From contig CAJUPL010000002.1 of assembly GCA_910588435.1 (NCBI GenBank), positions 91,410 to 155,409 of the forward strand: DNA of 64,000 bases. The letters are read 5' to 3'. Positions 1 through 7,559 of this stretch are shown here, in pieces. The number at the start of each line of letters is the position of its first letter. Within the stretch, counting starts at the first letter, position 1. The position numbers and the translations under genes were made by a program. Under the pieces are notes generated by a model. It saw only the letters and a list, made by a program, of their open reading frames with translations. It was not told the origin of the DNA and made no database searches. Source of the DNA: an uncultured Eggerthellaceae bacterium (GTDB lineage: Bacteria > Actinomycetota > Coriobacteriia > Coriobacteriales > Eggerthellaceae).

Positions 1-77
1 GTGGCATTCATCGTCTGGTACGCGTTCCTTTCGTGAGATGCAGCTATAACGGACTAGAAGCGATGAAGGACAAGAAG

Positions 78-1004
78 ATGAGCAAGATAGATCCATCTGC
101 ATTCCCTGAGACTGAGGGTGCAGACCTGAACGCGCCGCAGGTAGACGTACCTCAGATAGAGGTCCTGACAGAGCAAGAGGAAGACGCAAGCCCCAAGACC
201 AAGTCTGGGAACCACGCTCGTTCTGGGCAGGCGGCCTACATCCAGCGCTCTGCGCGCATGAGGCGCATCTTGATCGTGGTGATCGTCCTTCTGGTGATCT
301 TGATCGGGCTTGCAGGCTTCTTGGCTTGGCAGCTCTATCAGACCGCACGTGATACAGCCGTGCAGCAAACGCAGATAGCTGAGATGGGCGCTTCCACCAA
401 TACAGAGGAAACGACGAAGGACGCCTCTGCCACCACCTCCAAGAAGACCACGGTGCCAGACCTGGTGGCTCTGATCGGCACTACGCAAGAAGAAGCCATC
501 CAGAAGCTGCAGCATGGCGCTAGGGTCTCATCCGCCGTTCCCGTCAACGAAGAGGACAACCCTGTCAAGCAGGAGGTCCGCATAGCTCTCACAGAAGAGC
601 CAGCTGATTCCAAGGGCGGAACGCCCACCATCAGCTTGAGCCTGAATGAGGAGGGGCGCGCCATAAGGGTTGGGTACACCTCAAGCACGTCATCTCTGGG
701 ATACGGGTCCTTGAGCTTCTCGGATGCTGTGACGAACGAGTCCATCGTGGAGAAGACGCTGACCGAGGCCGGCCTTACCGTTCCTGTTGGCACGGTAGCG
801 CTCCCGGCTGACAAGATGCAGTACTCAACGTATGCCTCTGATGGCACCACGCTCACCAAGGAGAGCTACACGTTCACGGGCACTGGCACGGCCGCCGGGC
901 AAGAGAGGCCGTGGTCTGCCACGCTCACGTATGACTACTCCATGGCGAACGCAACGGGCAATCTGGTGGATACCATCCGCACCATCAACGTATCAGTAGG
1001 GTAG
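78..1004 (+). CDS. Membrane-anchored extracytoplasmic protein with a PASTA-like segment
   Basis: Predicted single-pass membrane protein of 308 aa, function unknown. An acidic cytoplasmic N-terminus (about residues 1-60) is followed by a basic patch and one strong membrane helix at about 64-85. A Thr/Ser-rich linker leads to a segment near 125-145 (TVPDLV...EEAIQKL) that resembles the start of a PASTA repeat. The rest is probably an extracellular beta-rich domain without cysteines. I chose the ATG at 78 because an AAGGA site lies 7 nt upstream; in-frame ATGs at 33 and 63 lack a comparable site. PASTA domains bind peptidoglycan or muropeptides in known proteins, so a wall-sensing or wall-binding role is possible but is inference. 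Confidence 0.6.
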   Translation: MSKIDPSAFPETEGADLNAPQVDVPQIEVLTEQEEDASPKTKSGNHARSGQAAYIQRSARMRRILIVVIVLLVILIGLAGFLAWQLYQTARDTAVQQTQIAEMGASTNTEETTKDASATTSKKTTVPDLVALIGTTQEEAIQKLQHGARVSSAVPVNEEDNPVKQEVRIALTEEPADSKGGTPTISLSLNEEGRAIRVGYTSSTSSLGYGSLSFSDAVTNESIVEKTLTEAGLTVPVGTVALPADKMQYSTYASDGTTLTKESYTFTGTGTAAGQERPWSATLTYDYSMANATGNLVDTIRTINVSVG

Positions 1005-1079
1005 CGCGCGCCGCATCAGATGATATCGGCCTGACATACGGGTATCATGTTCGCAACCTGAAGCGAAAGGAAGATACCC

Positions 1080-1337
1080 ATGGCCTATATCCCCAACATC
1101 GTGCTCTACTTCAAGCCCACGTGCCCTTATTGCACGAAGGTGCTAGCGTACATGCAGGAGCAGGACATCGCATGTGACATGAAGGACACGCTAGATCCCG
1201 CCAACGCCGATGAGCTGATCCGCATAGGCGGCAAGCGCCAGGTTCCGTGCCTTGTGATAGACGGGCAAGCGATGTATGAGTCAAACGACATCATCCAGTA
1301 CCTGCATGGCCTTGTGGCAGCAGAGGAGATCGGCTAG
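1080..1337 (+). CDS. Glutaredoxin
   Basis: Small thiol-disulfide oxidoreductase of 85 aa, the usual size of a class I glutaredoxin. The active site CPYC is at residues 15-18 after the first beta strand, and the cis-proline loop reads QVPCLVIDG near residue 58, with an extra cysteine after the proline. A GAAAGGAAG ribosome-binding site precedes the ATG. The stop codon is followed after 2 nt by the ATP-grasp gene, so the two are almost certainly co-transcribed. The reductant (glutathione or another low-molecular-weight thiol) cannot be told from the sequence. Confidence 0.88.
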   Translation: MAYIPNIVLYFKPTCPYCTKVLAYMQEQDIACDMKDTLDPANADELIRIGGKRQVPCLVIDGQAMYESNDIIQYLHGLVAAEEIG

Positions 1338-1339
1338 AC

Positions 1340-2479
1340 ATGGTCATCTTGGACGAGCCCTATGCATCAACGCCGCTCCTTGAGTGGCTGCAAGGCAGCC
1401 AACATCCCGTGCTTGCGAACGCATTCGCGAAGCGCAAGGTGGACGAGGGCTGGAAGCTGCGTCTGGTAGACGAGGAAGAGGCAGCCCGCATAGCCTGCTC
1501 AGGGGCGCGCATCTACACCTGCACTGAGAATGCGCTGGCGTGGCTTCTGGATCATTCTGATGATGAGCGGCTCACTGGCGCCATCAAGCTGTTCAAGGAC
1601 AAGGGGCTCATGCGCGAGAAGCTGGCTGATCTGAGCCCAGGCTTCTACTACAAGCGCGTAGGCCGCGAAGAGCTTGCAGCTGTGGATCCGGATGAGCTGC
1701 CTTTGCCTGTGGTGCTGAAGCCCAACGTCGGCTTCTGCTCTATGGGCGTGTACGTGGTGGAGTCTGCGGATGCGTGGCGTGAGGCGCTAGATGACATCGC
1801 GCAGAATGAGGATGCGTGGCATGAGATGTATCCAGAGAGCGTGGTTGGGTCAGAGGATTACCTGATAGAGGGCTTCTTGACGGGCACTGAATATGCGGTG
1901 GACGCCTACTACGATGAGAATGGCGCTGTGTCCATCTTGAACCTCTGGGAGCATGACTTCGCGGGGGATGAGGACACCTCTGACAGGCTCTACTGGTCAA
2001 GCAAGCAGCTGATAGATGACAAGCTGCCGAAGTTCAAGCGCTGGCTTGAGGATGTGAACGAGATAGTGGGTGCGCGCAGCTTTTGCGTCCATGTTGAGGC
2101 GCGCATGACGGATGCCGGCATCGTGCCCATCGAGTTCAATCCGCTTCGCTTCGCTGGCCTTGGTGGCACGGACATGGCGTACTTCGGCTGCGGCTACAGG
2201 ACGTATGAGTGCTACCTGGAGGGCCTGCCACTTGACTTGGCAGATGTCTACAAGGCGCATCCTGATGACGTCTATTCCATGTCCCTTCTGGGGGATGCAG
2301 GTGAGGGCGCGTTCGAATACGACAGGTTCGCCAGCAATTTCACTGATGTGCTGGAGTTCCACCGCTTCGATGTGCGCAAGGTTGGAAGCTACGGGTTCTT
2401 ATTTCTCCGCACGCCCGCTGATGACCCCTCAGAGCGAGATTTCGTCTTGCATGCGGATCTTAAGGGATACCTCTCTTAG
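1340..2479 (+). CDS. ATP-grasp domain protein (carboxylate-amine/thiol ligase-like)
   Basis: Cytosolic 379-aa protein with an ATP-grasp fold. The ATP-binding strand reads VVLKPNVGFCSMGV near residues 125-138, and the metal/substrate region is IPIEFNPLRFAGLGGTD near 260. Enzymes of this fold join a carboxylate to an amine or thiol through an acyl-phosphate. The substrate is not evident. Translational coupling to the glutaredoxin gene just upstream suggests a thiol-containing product or a redox-linked pathway, but that is inference. No transmembrane segment or signal peptide is seen. The start ATG lies 2 nt after the upstream stop. Confidence 0.7.
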   Translation: MVILDEPYASTPLLEWLQGSQHPVLANAFAKRKVDEGWKLRLVDEEEAARIACSGARIYTCTENALAWLLDHSDDERLTGAIKLFKDKGLMREKLADLSPGFYYKRVGREELAAVDPDELPLPVVLKPNVGFCSMGVYVVESADAWREALDDIAQNEDAWHEMYPESVVGSEDYLIEGFLTGTEYAVDAYYDENGAVSILNLWEHDFAGDEDTSDRLYWSSKQLIDDKLPKFKRWLEDVNEIVGARSFCVHVEARMTDAGIVPIEFNPLRFAGLGGTDMAYFGCGYRTYECYLEGLPLDLADVYKAHPDDVYSMSLLGDAGEGAFEYDRFASNFTDVLEFHRFDVRKVGSYGFLFLRTPADDPSERDFVLHADLKGYLS

Positions 2480-2502
2480 CTGGCGCGCAGCGCCTGCGTG
2501 CG

Positions 2503-2982
2503 TCACTTCTGCTCGGTCTTGTTGAGGCGCGCCAAGCGTGCGATCCTGCGCTTGGCGTATTCCCATGTCTGCACGCAAGCGGTCACGATGCATATGCCCG
2601 CTGCTATCCCTGCTGCTGTGAGCAGCGTGTTCATGCTGTCCGTTGAGAGGGCGGCCCAGTTCGCATTCACGGCGTCTGACATGGAGTAGAAAAGCCCCCT
2701 CCCTGGCACCAGCGGGATCACAGAGATGATGAAGAATGCTGTTGACGGGACACGAGAGATGCGCGCCACTACCTCTGCGTATGCGGCAGCTACCGCAGAT
2801 GCGATGACCGATGGCAAGAAGAGCTGCCCCATGAGCTGCAGCATCACCCAGTACACGGCGAACGTGATCAGGCCGCCTATGGATGCTGGCAGGATGTGGC
2901 GCGGGCGCACGTCGAAGAAGAGCGCGAACCCAAGCGCTCCCACGAACGACATGACCAGTTGCATGATGGCTGTGGAATCCAT
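2503..2982 (-). CDS. Threonine/serine exporter, small subunit (ThrE_2/DUF3815 type)
   Basis: Integral membrane protein of 159 aa with four to five hydrophobic helices, starting MDSTAIMQLVMSFVGALGFALF. It resembles the C-terminal half of Corynebacterium ThrE, which in many Firmicutes and Coriobacteria is a separate gene (YjjB-like). It should act with the product of the adjacent gene, encoded 1 nt upstream on the same strand, to export threonine and serine. The 3' end faces the ATP-grasp gene across about 20 bp that hold a small GC hairpin. The assignment rests on size, hydropathy and pairing with the DUF1212 partner. Confidence 0.8.
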   Translation of the reverse strand: MDSTAIMQLVMSFVGALGFALFFDVRPRHILPASIGGLITFAVYWVMLQLMGQLFLPSVIASAVAAAYAEVVARISRVPSTAFFIISVIPLVPGRGLFYSMSDAVNANWAALSTDSMNTLLTAAGIAAGICIVTACVQTWEYAKRRIARLARLNKTEQK

Positions 2983-2983
2983 G

Positions 2984-3850
2984 TCAGCCCCAGATCATGT
3001 TCGATAGCGAGATGGCGGCCATGAACCCAAGCGCCAGCGCAACGGCCCAAAGCAGGCTCTCTACGAAGCGCATGATGCCTGAGATGGTGTCTCCGGAGAG
3101 CATGTCGCGCGTGGCGTTCGTCATGGCAAGCCCGGGGATCAATAGCATTATGTCGCCGATCATGACCATGTCGGGGGAGATGTTCCCGAATATCTGGGCC
3201 ACTATCAAGATCCCAAGGCCGCAGAGGAACGAGTTCACGAAATTGAAGATGATGGTGTTGGGAGTCCACGGGCGCGCGTACCTGATGGCAAGGCAGAGCA
3301 GCACGGCGAACGCGGCGGACACGGCAGCGTCAAGCGGCGTGCCGCCGAAGAACAGCGCGAACCCGCCAGCAGAGAGCACCCCACCTGCGAAGAGCGCCCA
3401 AGCAGGCACGGGGCGCTTCAGGCATTCGCGCACGCGCAGGCGGATCTCATCTGGCTTCATCTGCGTCTCGCTGATCTCATGGCAAAGCTCCACCAGGCGC
3501 TCCATCTTGGTGAAGTCAATGCTGCCCTCATTGATGATGCGGCGCGTGAGGGTGTGCTCGTATCCGTCTGGCAGGGTCATCGTTGCGATGATGGCAGTGG
3601 TTATCACGAAGACGTTCATCTTGCGGGCGCCGTACGAGCGGCCCATGTTCGCAAGCTCAACCTCTACGAAGTGGACGTCTGCTCCGCAAAGGAGCATAGC
3701 CTCGCCCATGTCCACGAGGCAGGGGAAGACCTCTAGCGCAAGCGGAGCCTCTTTCGGGAGCTGCAGCGGCGGCGGCAGGGGGCCAGTCTGCTGCGGAGAC
3801 TGCTCGGACGCTGGGATGCGCTTCCAGTTGTATAGCTTCGATACCTTCAC
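2984..3850 (-). CDS. Threonine/serine exporter, large subunit (ThrE/DUF1212 type)
   Basis: Membrane protein of 288 aa. The cytoplasmic N-terminal part carries the conserved ThrE-type stretch (MGEAMLLCGADVHFVE near residues 48-63, then a GARKMNVFVITTAI-like strand), and the C-terminal half has about five hydrophobic helices. It is the YjjP-like partner of the downstream small subunit; together they equal a full-length ThrE carrier that exports threonine/serine by proton antiport in studied homologues. The two genes are separated by one base and should form an operon. The promoter lies in the 139-bp region shared with the divergent dehydrogenase gene, where two direct TGTTAA repeats are visible. 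Confidence 0.82.
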   Translation of the reverse strand: MKVSKLYNWKRIPASEQSPQQTGPLPPPLQLPKEAPLALEVFPCLVDMGEAMLLCGADVHFVEVELANMGRSYGARKMNVFVITTAIIATMTLPDGYEHTLTRRIINEGSIDFTKMERLVELCHEISETQMKPDEIRLRVRECLKRPVPAWALFAGGVLSAGGFALFFGGTPLDAAVSAAFAVLLCLAIRYARPWTPNTIIFNFVNSFLCGLGILIVAQIFGNISPDMVMIGDIMLLIPGLAMTNATRDMLSGDTISGIMRFVESLLWAVALALGFMAAISLSNMIWG

Positions 3851-3989
3851 TTGCTAAGGCTGCCTTCTTGCTCCGTGTTAACTGACTGTTAAAGGATGTG
3901 CTCGTAGCTCATATGATGAAGCACTTGAAATATCATTGCACGAGTTTGTCTGGAAACGTTTGGATAACGGCGTATAAGGAGAGTGCCAT

Positions 3990-4790
3990 ATGGGCAAGTT
4001 CGACGGCAAGACGGTCATCATCACAGGTGCGGGGCAGGCGCTTTTGAAGGACGGGAAGCCGGGCGCCATCGGTTACGGCATCGCCATCGCGTTCGCGAAG
4101 GAGGGCGCGAACCTGGTCATCACTGGCCGCAACGTGGAGAAGCTCACGCGCGCGAAGGAGGCGCTCGAGGCTGAATATGGCATCCGCGTGCTGCCAGTGC
4201 GCGCCGATGTTGAGAAGAGCGCTGACAACGCCGCTGTGGTGAAGAACGTGGTGGATTCCGCCATCAAGGAGTTCGGGCGCATCGACGTCCTGGTGAACAA
4301 CGCACAGGCCTCAGCCTCTGGTGTGACGCTGGCTGACCACACCACCGATCAGTTCGATCTGGCCATCTACTCCGGCCTCTATGCCACCTTCTATTACATG
4401 CAGGAGTGCTATCCGCACCTCAAGGAGACGAAGGGCTCGGTCATCAACTTCGCATCAGGCGCGGGGCTCTTCGGCAATTACGGTCAGTGCGCATACGCCG
4501 CTGCCAAGGAGGGCATCCGTGGCATGAGCCGCGTTGCTGCAACGGAGTGGGGTCCTGACGGCATCAACGTTAACATCATCTGCCCGCTTGCGTGGACGGC
4601 AGCTCTTGAGAACTTCCAGGAGCAGTATCCGGATGCGTTCGAGGCTAACGTGCATATGCCTCCGATGGGCCACTATGGTGACGTGGAAGCTGAGATCGGG
4701 CGCGTGGTGGTTCAGCTTGCAAGCCCGGACTTCAAGTTCATGAGCGGCGAGACCGTGACCCTCGAAGGCGGCATGGGACAGCGCCCTTAG
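3990..4790 (+). CDS. Short-chain dehydrogenase/reductase (classical SDR)
   Basis: NAD(P)-dependent oxidoreductase of 266 aa. The Rossmann fold starts at VIITGAGQALLKDG, which has an insertion in the usual TGxxxGxG loop (the second glycines come at GAIGYGIA). VLVNNAQ stands for the NNAG motif, the catalytic serine lies in the VINFASGAG strand, and the catalytic pair is YAAAK. SDRs reduce or oxidise alcohols and ketones on steroids, sugars or acyl chains; the substrate is not known here. The elongated nucleotide loop and NAQ variant separate it from FabG. Gut Coriobacteriia often carry such SDRs, including hydroxysteroid dehydrogenases, but nothing in the context supports that role. A TAAGGAGAG site precedes the ATG. 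Confidence 0.8.
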   Translation: MGKFDGKTVIITGAGQALLKDGKPGAIGYGIAIAFAKEGANLVITGRNVEKLTRAKEALEAEYGIRVLPVRADVEKSADNAAVVKNVVDSAIKEFGRIDVLVNNAQASASGVTLADHTTDQFDLAIYSGLYATFYYMQECYPHLKETKGSVINFASGAGLFGNYGQCAYAAAKEGIRGMSRVAATEWGPDGINVNIICPLAWTAALENFQEQYPDAFEANVHMPPMGHYGDVEAEIGRVVVQLASPDFKFMSGETVTLEGGMGQRP

Positions 4791-4911
4791 AGCCTTGTGA
4801 GAAGGCGCGTCTTTCGTTTTGTAATCGTTTGGGCAAACCCTGATCTGACCCCTTCGCATTGCGCTATGCTTGAAGTGCAATGTCGGGATAACGGAAAGGC
4901 TGAGGGAAGAT

Positions 4912-5499
4912 ATGGATATCACCGTCTCTGGGCGCAAGATGCCTGTTTCAGATTCGCTCAAGAGCTATGCAGAGGATAAGATCGGTAAGGCAGTTGAGCA
5001 GCTTGAGGTTGGCGCCATCGCATGTGAGATAGTCCTTTACAGGGAGAAGAACAAGTCCATCGCGAATGCTGCCATCTGTGAGGTCACGGTGCTCATGCCA
5101 GGCCATGTTGCCCGCGTTGAAGAGAGCGAAGAGGATATGTTCGCGGCCATAGATGTGGCAGCCGCGAAGATCGCCCGCCAGCTGCGCAAGTTCAAGACGC
5201 GCGTGCAATCCAAGCGCATCAAGAAGACTGAGCAGTCAGTTGAATTCCAGCGCGAGGATGCTCATCCAGAGTCTGAGCTTGACCTTGATAAGCTGATGGA
5301 TGAGCTCACCGATGATGAGATCGTCCGCCGCAAGCGCATGAGGTTCTCACCCATGACCGAAGAGGACGCGCTGATCCAGATAGACCTCCTTGGTCATGAC
5401 TTCTTCGTCTACACGGACAGGGATTCCAACGAGGTCCACGTGCTGTATAGGCGTGAGGACGGCTCCTACGGCCTGCTGATGCCGGAAGAGGATGAATAG
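4912..5499 (+). CDS. hpf: Long-form ribosome hibernation promoting factor
   Basis: 195-aa ribosome-associated factor. The N-terminal domain (residues 1-100, beginning MDITVSGRKMPVSDSLKSY) matches HPF/YfiA, which occupies the decoding channel. The C-terminal domain (about 135-190, with VRRKRMRFSPMTEEDALIQ) matches the dimerisation domain of long HPFs that makes 100S ribosomes. Length is normal for the long form. I chose the ATG at 4912 because GAGGGAAGA precedes it; an upstream ATG at 4870 would add unrelated residues. The 3' end overlaps the convergent folC gene by 34 bp. Confidence 0.93.
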   Translation: MDITVSGRKMPVSDSLKSYAEDKIGKAVEQLEVGAIACEIVLYREKNKSIANAAICEVTVLMPGHVARVEESEEDMFAAIDVAAAKIARQLRKFKTRVQSKRIKKTEQSVEFQREDAHPESELDLDKLMDELTDDEIVRRKRMRFSPMTEEDALIQIDLLGHDFFVYTDRDSNEVHVLYRREDGSYGLLMPEEDE

Positions 5500-6773
5500 G
5501 ACGCCGAAGCCTTCTTGATGGCGCCTATCGAATAGAGGCTGCCGAACGCTATCACAGCGTCGTCAGCTGAAGCAGATCCAAGGGCCTGCGCTATAGCTTG
5601 CGCGGGCCCTTCGCATGCTGTAGCTTGGGCATTCGGCTCCATGTTCGCTATCAGGCGGGAAAGCTCATCTGATGGGAGCGCGCGAGGATTCTCTGGCGCG
5701 TAGGCGAAGATGCGCTTCGCCCGCGATAGATGGGGTGCCAAGATCTGAGGCACGTCCTTGTCCGCCAAGCAGCCGATGACGTAGATGGGGCGGGCATCTT
5801 CGCCTAGCAGCTCATCTATCGTATCCTTGAGTACTAGGGAGCCTTGAGGGTTGTGAGCCCCGTCAACGATGATCAGCGGCTCTGTTCCAAGCACCTCGAA
5901 GCGTCCAGGCCATTCGGCGCATTGGATGCTGTCAGAGATGGCATCCTCTGTGATGGGCCAACCTGTCTGAGCAAGCGTCTGTGCGCATTCTATGGCCACT
6001 GCTGCATTCTCTGGTTGATAGGCCCCGAGTAGCTTCGTCTCATAGCGCTTTCCCTGATAGGAGAATCTGCGAACGCGCCCTGATATGTGAGACTCCTCTA
6101 TGTCAGCTGTGCTCACTTGCACGAGCTTGCACTCAAGCTCATCGCATGTCTTCTCTATCACAGCATTCGCCCTTGGGTCTTGCGGAGCGGATATGACAGG
6201 CGCATGCGGCTTGATGATCCCGGCCTTCTCGGCGGCTATCTCCTCTATGGTGTCCCCTAGGATGGATGTATGATCCAGCCCGATGCGCGTGATGGCGCAG
6301 GCATCTGGTTGGATGACGTTCGTTGCATCCAGGCGGCCGCCAAGACCTACTTCCATGATGCAGATGTCGCAGTCCTGCCTTTCGAAATGCACGAGAGCCA
6401 CAGCGCACATGAGCTCGAACTCCGTTGGATGCTCCCCGCATGTGCGCTCCACCTTCGCGGCTGCGTCACGCACCCTGACCGTGCAGTCAAGGAGATCATC
6501 TGGGGCAATGTCGGTGCCATCAACCCTGATGCGTTCTTCGAAGCGCTCAATGTAGGGGCTGGTGAACAGCCCGCACTTGAGACCTGCTTTGCGGCATATG
6601 GAATCAAGGTATGCGCAAGTGGAGCCCTTGCCGTTCGTTCCTGCTACATGGACGAAGCGCAAGCGTTCCTCAGGCCTCCCTAGCTCATCCAACAGCAGGC
6701 GCATGCGATCCAACCCCAAGGACACACGCTGCCACCTAGGCTGATTGATGTATTCAACAGGATCGAACCTCAT
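5466..6773 (-). CDS. folC: Bifunctional folylpolyglutamate/dihydrofolate synthase
   Basis: Mur-ligase family enzyme of 435 aa that adds glutamate to dihydropteroate or tetrahydrofolate, giving retained polyglutamylated folates. The P-loop is HVAGTNGKGSTCAYL near residues 43-57, the family motif MEVGLGGRLDATNVI is near 140, and the C-terminal Mur-ligase domain holds VDGAHNPQGS near 310. All catalytic regions look intact. The gene starts with ATG after a GGGGG stretch, about 25 bp from the palindromic repeat in the shared divergent region. It overlaps the 3' end of hpf. Confidence 0.93.
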   Translation of the reverse strand: MRFDPVEYINQPRWQRVSLGLDRMRLLLDELGRPEERLRFVHVAGTNGKGSTCAYLDSICRKAGLKCGLFTSPYIERFEERIRVDGTDIAPDDLLDCTVRVRDAAAKVERTCGEHPTEFELMCAVALVHFERQDCDICIMEVGLGGRLDATNVIQPDACAITRIGLDHTSILGDTIEEIAAEKAGIIKPHAPVISAPQDPRANAVIEKTCDELECKLVQVSTADIEESHISGRVRRFSYQGKRYETKLLGAYQPENAAVAIECAQTLAQTGWPITEDAISDSIQCAEWPGRFEVLGTEPLIIVDGAHNPQGSLVLKDTIDELLGEDARPIYVIGCLADKDVPQILAPHLSRAKRIFAYAPENPRALPSDELSRLIANMEPNAQATACEGPAQAIAQALGSASADDAVIAFGSLYSIGAIKKASASYSSSSGISRP

Positions 6774-6798
6774 CCCCCAAGCATACCATCCCGAATTA

Positions 6799-6855
6799 TG
6801 ACCGTTCTAGTCAATGACAGCTCCCCGTGCTTAATGTCATTGACCTTTTTAGTCA
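6799..6855. repeat. 57-bp GGTCA palindromic repeat, copy A
   Basis: Copy of a dispersed element with the plan TGACC-N5-GGTCA-ATGACA-N15-TGTCAT-TGACC-N5-GGTCA. Here both right half-sites are AGTCA, and the core is GCTCCCCGTGCTTAA. The inner arms pair perfectly over at least ten bases around the core. It lies between folC and the divergent glycosylase gene and is paired with inverted copy B 42 bp further on. The flank CCATCCCGAATTATGA is shared with the copy at 44.6 kb, showing homology beyond the palindrome. Confidence 0.85.
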
Positions 6856-6897
6856 TATATTGTTTGAACAGGCAAAACATACTCAATAACGAATATA

Positions 6898-6954
6898 TAA
6901 GTGGAATAGTCAATGACATTAAGCACGGGGAACTGTCATTGACCTCAGAGGTCA
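6898..6954. repeat. 57-bp GGTCA palindromic repeat, copy B (inverted)
   Basis: Same element as copy A but with the core in the opposite orientation (TTAAGCACGGGGAAC). The left outer half-site is degenerate (TAAGT), while the right TGACC-TCAGA-GGTCA palindrome is intact. The 3' flank ACATTAGGAGC resembles the flanks of the copies at 38.8 and 58.4 kb. A and B together form a head-to-head pair in the promoter region of two divergent genes. Confidence 0.85.
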
Positions 6955-7026
6955 ACATTAGGAGCAGGTAGAATGGGGAGCGTGATCGACGGTGGGGGCG
7001 GGTGACGGAAGGATGCGCTGAAGAGA

Positions 7027-7521
7027 GTGGATCGCGTTCGCCATACGATAGAGCCTGTATATGATGATAGGTCAAAGGTGCTGCTCTTGGGCACGATGCC
7101 ATCTCCCAAGTCACGCGAGGTGGGCTTCTATTACGGTCATCCGAACAACCGCTTCTGGCCGGTCTTGGCTGCGCTCTTCGATGAGCCTGTTCCTCAAGGC
7201 ACGGAGGAGCGAAAGAGGCTCGCGCTGGATCACGGCATAGCGCTTTGGGACGTGCTGGCGGAATGCACCATAGAAGGCGCGGCAGACGGGACCATAGCTG
7301 ACTGCGTGCCGAACGACATCGCCTGGCTTGTTGGCGAAGCGCCCATCCGGGAGATCTTCTGCACGGGTGCCAAGGCGCATGAGCTCTACGTCAGGCACTG
7401 CCAGGACGAAACGGGCATGAAAGCTCATCGCTTGCCTTCCACAAGCCCCGCGAACGCTACATTCTCCCTTGAGCGGTTGGTGGCCGAATATCAGGTCATC
7501 AAGGATGCGCTTGTGAAATAA
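7027..7521 (+). CDS. DNA-deoxyinosine (hypoxanthine) glycosylase, UDG superfamily
   Basis: 164-aa base-excision repair enzyme, the normal length of the family. The signature near the N-terminus is LLLGTMPSPKSREVGFYYG, followed by HPNNRFWPVL, typical of the HDG/UDG family 6 enzymes that remove hypoxanthine arising from adenine deamination. The C-terminal active-site loop reads LPSTSPANA, the expected position of the minor-groove-intercalating loop. The start is GTG at 7027. The gene is expressed from the divergent region that holds repeat copies A and B and is followed 38 bp later by glmU. Confidence 0.85.
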   Translation: MDRVRHTIEPVYDDRSKVLLLGTMPSPKSREVGFYYGHPNNRFWPVLAALFDEPVPQGTEERKRLALDHGIALWDVLAECTIEGAADGTIADCVPNDIAWLVGEAPIREIFCTGAKAHELYVRHCQDETGMKAHRLPSTSPANATFSLERLVAEYQVIKDALVK

Positions 7522-7559
7522 TGGAAGCCTTCTCTTGATCCATCCTTAGGAGGCAGAAC

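Noticed and set aside
3990..4790. Hydroxysteroid dehydrogenase assignment
   Set aside because: SDRs in gut Coriobacteriia include such enzymes, but the sequence has no feature I can use to fix the substrate and no bile-acid genes are near.
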